NCBI RefSeq assembly: GCF_019320115.1
Contig: NC_089595.1
Location: 105,779,611-105,843,610, forward strand
Source: Miscanthus floridulus
Taxonomy: Eukaryota > Streptophyta > Magnoliopsida > Poales > Poaceae
Direction of reading: 5' to 3'
DNA length: 64,000 bases
Below are positions 59,563 to 64,000 of this stretch, piece after piece. Numbering within the stretch: the first letter of the stretch is position 1; each line of letters begins with the position of its first letter. A program made the position numbers and the translations under genes. The notes under the pieces were generated by a model. The model had not been told where the DNA came from and ran no database searches. It saw only the letters and a list, made by a program, of their open reading frames with translations.

Positions 59563-62500
59563 TCAAGGGTCGGCGGCCGGCGCGGGAGGGACCACCTCTT
59601 CTTCAAATAGACCGGCCAGCGCTGTGCCAGGTGCCTCGGCCGCCTCCAACAGCTTCACGACCTCTGCATCAGCCTCCTCGTCATCTTCTGGCAACACGTA
59701 GCCGTCGCTGACAGCCTCGAGGTTGATGGCGTAGTGCGAGGAGACGACGGCCAGGGCGCGCTTGACGCCCGTGTGCAACGCCTCCCGGAGCCTCTCGTGG
59801 ACGCGGCCGCTCAACGCAATCAGGCGGCTCCCAAGGGAGCTGGCTGATTGGACTCCCTCGACGTCCAGGGCCTCGCAGGCGGTACGGACAGCGCTGCGCA
59901 GCGCCTCGTGCTCCCGGACCTCAACATCCAGCGCCGCTTGCGCTGCGACGGAGGCCTCAGCCGCCTGGGAGGCCTCTTTCTCCAGATCTACGTCGCGACT
60001 AAGGGGTCAGGAGTCAAACGCGAACCAGAACAAAAAGAACAAGGAGCACGGTTCAGCGGAACTTACCCTCGGCCTTGCTCTTCCAGTCTAAGGCCTCGAC
60101 CCGAGAGGCCTCGGCCGCCTTGGTAGCCTCTGCCAAGGCGACTTTCGTCAGCTGATGCTCGCTCTGCTCCGCACCCAGCTGCCCGGCTATGGCCTTGGCA
60201 GAGGCCGTCGCTTCTTGGGCCCGAGACCTGGAGGCGTCTCGCTCCTCCTCCAGTTCCTTGATCTTCGCCACCAGAGGGGCAGACTGCTCCTTAGCCGTGG
60301 CCAACTCGGCCTGAATGTCAGCACAACGAAGGCGGAGGTCCTCCACTTCCGCACTCCGCGCCGACAAAAGCCCCTGGGCATCGGCGAGCAGGCCCTTCTG
60401 CCGCCGGAGCTGGTCCCAGATATCCCTCTCCCTTCGTAGGAACACCGATTTCCCAAGGGATCGGGTCTCGAGCTCCTAAGGAGGCAAAACAAAAAACGCA
60501 CGTCAAACACTGCGAGGGGGCTCGGAGAGAAAACAACGCGGCACGAGAGAGGAAAGTACTTACCTGGGTGACACCGGGCAAGTCCCCTCCCATAATAGTC
60601 ATCGCTGTCTGCAGCGACCGCACTGCCAGTTGGCGGTACTGCTCGAGGGTATCCCATCGCCCCCCCTCTGCGATATCTTCAAGGGCGAACACGGGCTCCC
60701 CCTCGGGTCAGCCCGGTTCCGCCAGAAAACACGCGGGAAGTTCCACCCACGGGGCTCGGGCCGTAGCCGGACAAGGGCCGAACTCCCCTCGGCGGGATCT
60801 AGGGACTGGCTGCTCCAGCGGTACTGGCCGCCTCGACGTCCGCCGCCTCCTTCCCATGGGAGGAATCATCAGACGAGATTGTCTGAACCAGGGGCGGCGC
60901 CAAAACTTGCTCCGTCTCCATCTCCATCGCCTCGGCCTCGACGGACCCAGGGGCTCTGGCCTCCGCCATCTCTACCTCGGTGGCCCCGGCGTCCACCGCC
61001 CTGACTTCGGAGGTCTTGGGGGCTCCGGCCTCACCCTCAATGGCCTCGGCGAATGGTGGACGCCCCAGCCTCCTTCGCCCCAAGACCCACGACATCGCGG
61101 GGCGCTGGGCTCCTCCTCCTCCACTCGCTCCGCGGCCGCCTCGGCACCCTTTTCCTGGGCAGCCGCCTCCTCCGAAACGGCCCCGCCCGACGCCGCGCCA
61201 CGCTGCACGCCAGCCTGCGCCTCCGCTGCCTGATGGGCGGAGGAGCTAACGTTCACCTTGAGCGCCTTACGGGGCGCCAAGGCAGGATCTTCCACCAGAT
61301 GCTTCTGGCTGGAAGCAAAGACACTCCCAAGGTCAGCATGCGACCAAGGGGCAAACAAGAAGTACTACGGAACTCCACCAGAAAAAGACGCTTACCGCGA
61401 ACGGGGATGCAGCCGCTTCGACACCGCCAGCCTCCTCTGCAACGGCGGCGGTGGCAGCAGCAACACGGCCTCGTGTCCACCGGTGCCAGCTGGCCTCCGC
61501 CGGACCCCGGCACCTCCTCGACCCTTCGCGGAGACAATGGGGTCGCCCCCACCGTCGCTCGCTCCACCTCCACCATCGAGCCCATCGGGCTGACGGCACG
61601 CTCCTCCGACACCCGCGCTCGGGCGTGTCGGCCTCGGCCCCGGGACGGGCCGCCACCGGCCCGGGACACCTCCTCCTCGAGGCGTCAGGCTCCTTGCCGG
61701 CGCCCCGGGCACCATCTCCCTAATGTCGGGGAGGTGTTCCAGGCAGGCCGTCCCCGCCTCGCGCCCGCCGCCGTCACCCGAAGAATCCGACACCGACGAC
61801 GAGGGAGACGGCTCCAACGGGAGACCGTCGAGCTTCTGACGCCGGCGACGGGCGTCCAGCTTTTCGCGCGCGAGGAGCTTCTTCGTGCGCTTCGCCTCCT
61901 TGGCATCTTTCTTCTTCTTCTCCTCCTCGGCGCGCGCCCTGTTCACGGCTCGCCGCCGGGCGTCCTCGGGAACGGGCGGCGGCGAGTCTCGCACGTCTCT
62001 TATCCCCTGCGGGAACGACGAAGTAAGACAACAGACAAAAAAGGCGGAAAACAAGAAGGCCGCGAAAGCCTCGGCAACATCCAACTTACCAGTGAAATGT
62101 GCCCCCGCGACGGGCGCATCGGGAACGGCATCAAATCGTCGAGCTTCGGCTTCCCGTCTACCGCCTCTCTCACCCGACGCAGGGTCTCGTCGTCGGTAAG
62201 GGCGAAGGCGGACATCTTGATACCGGCAATCGGGTCGCTCGGGGTCATCTCGAACAGCCGCCGCCGCCGGGCCATCAGCGGCAACACCCTCCGGCGGTGA
62301 AAGGCCGCCACGACCACGGCCGCCGAAAGGCCGCGGTCACGCAGCTTCCCCAAGGCCCTCAAGAGCGGTTCCAGCCTAGGCTGATCGACCTTGATGACGC
62401 CGTATCCCCATTTCTCTGGCTGACTCTCTACAACCCGCCCGGTATAAGGGGGAAGTCCTCCGTCGTCGTTGCGGAGGTAGAACCAGCTGTCATACCAACG

Positions 62501-63005
62501 GACGGTTGGACGATGACAGCTGGGCCGGGACTGTAGAGGGACTGCCGGTCTTGGCGCACGTGAAGAGTGCAGCCGCCGGCCCTCAGCAACCTTCCGAGCC
62601 CCCTTCGTTCCCCCCGGCTTGGTGGTGAACGTCGCTCGGAACAAGTGGAGCCACAGCTCCCAGTGGGGAGCGATTCCCCAAGTACCCCTCGCAGACGGCG
62701 ACGAAGATGGCCGCCTGCGCGATGGAGTTGGGGCTGAAGTTGTGAAGCTCCACGCCATAGTAATGCGGGAGCGCCCGCATGAACTGATCCACCGGCGACC
62801 CGAGGCCTCGCTCGTGGAAGACGACGAAGCTCACCACGTAGCCGTCACGCGGCCTCGGCTCCGACTCGTTCCCCGGAGCTATCCACTCCGGCTTGTCAGG
62901 GTCGGTGATCGGGCGAAGAAGACCGGCCTCCACGAGCGACTGCAGCTTCTCCCTCGGTGACGTCAGACCGCTCCCAGGGATCCGCCGGGAGGATGACGGG
63001 ACCAC
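59563..63005 (-). pseudogene. Antisense multi-exon ORF of the 'putative gypsy type transposon' family
   Basis: The minus strand encodes a protein of the Transposase_28-like family, known only from plant Tat-type elements and of unproven function. Exon 1 (63005-62090) starts at the ATG at 63005 and includes FMRALPHYYGVELHNFSPNS, WFYLRNDDGGLPPYTGRVV and a GTAAGT donor; one frameshift lies near 62680 within EGYLG. Exon 2 is 62006-61396 (acceptor CCCGCAG, donor GTAAGC), Lys/Arg-rich. Exon 3 starts at 61308 (TTCCAG) and is Ala/Glu-rich; its end was not fixed. A coiled-coil exon is 60475-60067 (RRERDIWDQLRRQKG; ELEEERDASRSRAQEA), and the last exon is 59998-59563 (HYAINLEAVSDGYVLPEDDE, stop). Canonical splice sites on this strand show that it is transcribed against gag-pol. 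Whether it is intact depends on the shift. Confidence 0.8.
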
Positions 63006-63176
63006 CTGCCATTGCGCAGTGGAGGACGCTGCTACGGCGGTAATCTCTCTCTCTCTCTCTTTCGTTCGGTCTCTCTCTCTCGCCCTTCTCCTCCCCGCTC
63101 TATGCTCTCAACGACGGCACGGAGGCAGCGAAAGCGAACGCGGAAAAGGTAAGGAGGGGGAGGGCGAGGCTCTTTG

Positions 63177-63186
63177 CGTATTTATG
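63177..63186 (-). promoter_or_regulatory. Candidate TATA box for the antisense ORF
   Basis: The minus strand reads CATAAATACG here, about 175 bp upstream of the antisense ATG at 63005. Between them lies a CT/GA microsatellite (63043-63084), a frequent plant leader feature. No other TATA-like sequence is nearer. Confidence 0.4.
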
Positions 63187-63189
63187 CAG

Positions 63190-64000
63190 GGACGAGACGA
63201 AACCACCGGGCGACGAAATCGGGGAAGTTTTCCCAAAAAATCCGCTGCGGTTACCCCGATCCGGTCTTACCGCCCACGCGCCCACTCCCTCCTCATTAAT
63301 TGCGCGTGCAGTTACATCCCATCGGCTGACGCCACGTCGCGTCCAACCGCAGCAGCAGCAGGCGCCGTTTCACCTCCCCGAAAAAGCCGCCTCAAAAGAC
63401 GCACCTGCCGTTGTTAGCCGTAGGGAGAGAGATAGCCCCCACCCGATTCCTTTCAGGCAAAGGAACTGGGCACCGAGCCCGCTACGGTCTAGGGGTTCGA
63501 AGGCTGGGCCCTTAGGGGTTTCGACAGCCGCCCTAGGGCAACAGAGTCAGGGGCGACTACGGGCGAGCCTATGCAAGGCCGAGGCCCAAGCAAGCGAAAT
63601 GCTTGGGACGCCATGTGTTGCGTCCGAGACCGGCAGGGAGGTCTCCGAATGGGATCCCACCGTAGGGAGGCACCGAGCCACCGAGGCCCAGCGAACGGCC
63701 TCGGCACCCACTAGAGAAACCCTCCGGTACTCTTGGAGCGTGTCTCCGGACCGCTAGCCGACCCCCAGCGAATGGGGTACGGGCCTCCACTCGGACTCAC
63801 CCGATAATAGCTCACCGGAAATGCCATCGCTCGCGCCCACCGAGGGTAGCGTGGCACATTCCACCCCTCCTTCCGAGCGAAAAGGAAGCGTGAGGGTCGA
63901 ATAAAAAGTCAGGAGAATCCCTGACGGCCCTCCTGCTCCGCGCAGAGGCTAAGGGACTCTTCCTTGCAAAACATTGCCGAGGCCCAGCGACTTGGGCTCG
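63190..64000. other. Non-coding 3' part of the Tat-type element
   Basis: This stretch shows no gene. It contains short GAGGC and CCGAGGCC-rich phrases related to the LTR style of the same element (63560-63720, 63970-64000). The 3' LTR has not begun by the window edge, as far as I can tell. Confidence 0.5.

Larger units (their letters stand above)
51129..64000 (+). mobile_element. Ty3/Gypsy Tat-type LTR retrotransposon with antisense ORF (3' end outside window)
   Basis: Order: 5' LTR 51129-52349 (TGTCGG...CCGACA); primer-site region TTGGCGCGCCAGGTAGGGG; gag-pol to 58823; a short duplicated non-coding zone; antisense ORF 63005-59563; then non-coding sequence to the window edge. No 3' LTR is reached, so the element exceeds 12.9 kb. 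Pol order (protease, RT, RNase H, second RNase H, integrase), large size and an antisense ORF downstream of pol are features of the plant Tat/Retand lineage. Gag-pol contains several frameshifts and one stop, so this copy is defective unless these are sequence errors. GGTAC (51124-51128) precedes the LTR as a candidate target duplication. Confidence 0.9.

Noticed and set aside
63486..63500. GGGGTTCGAAGGCT as a tRNA T-arm
   Set aside because: No acceptor, D or anticodon arm could be folded around it.

Overview
This is plant nuclear DNA, almost certainly from a grass and probably from the panicoid/andropogonoid group (inference). It holds one large intron-rich gene, GC-rich first exons, dense MITEs of common grass types, and LTR retrotransposons with typical grass termini. 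No bacterial, organellar or viral gene arrangement is present. Only one locus reads as an intact gene: an NADPH oxidase (RBOH) of 14 exons at 18691-30204, predicted at 955 residues. Most other coding-like sequence belongs to transposable elements or decayed genes.

Layout. 1-9649 is a minus-strand LTR retrotransposon with very long LTRs (3,980 bp) and a short interior (about 3.4 kb). It has an initiator-Met-type primer site, a polypurine tract and only a stop-riddled gag-like reading frame, so it resembles a non-autonomous LARD. 11741-15529 is a decayed hAT transposon with a BED zinc finger and a hAT dimerisation domain. 15530-18690 is GC-rich flank with a 37-base G run, a gene-fragment-like segment, a MITE and the RBOH leader. 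18691-30204 is RBOH; its 3.7-kb intron 3 carries a 1-kb insert with an antisense fragment resembling the C-terminus of HD-Zip IV proteins, bracketed by two 180-bp direct repeats, and intron 13 carries a Tourist-like MITE. 31053-34057 is a second, internally deleted hAT element with a perfect 8-bp target duplication. 35930-37368 is a UDP-glycosyltransferase pseudogene. 38294-40149 is a cluster of MITEs, including a hAT MITE nested in a Tourist-type MITE.

40150-49000 is A+T-rich on the plus strand. It has diverged 0.5-kb non-coding modules, a minus-strand terminal exon of an unassigned gene at 42341, and a minus-strand GRF-type zinc-finger gene or pseudogene at 47779-48974. 50218-50690 is a head-to-head pair of MITEs forming a potential 470-bp hairpin. 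51129-64000 is a Ty3/Gypsy element of the Tat type, cut by the window edge. It has a 1,221-bp 5' LTR, a frame-broken gag-pol with a plant dual-RNase-H layout, a short direct repeat, and a multi-exon antisense ORF of the 'putative gypsy type transposon' (Transposase_28-like) family with its own candidate TATA box.

How the parts relate: the RBOH gene is the functional anchor, and the rest records successive transposon insertion and decay around it. Many inferred premature stops in the elements are explicable as C-to-T or G-to-A changes, as expected for methylated, silenced DNA. I found no convincing CRISPR, operon or novel defence-type system. The most unusual structures are the antisense multi-exon gene in the Tat element, the inverted MITE pair, and the duplicated block carrying a gene fragment inside the RBOH intron.
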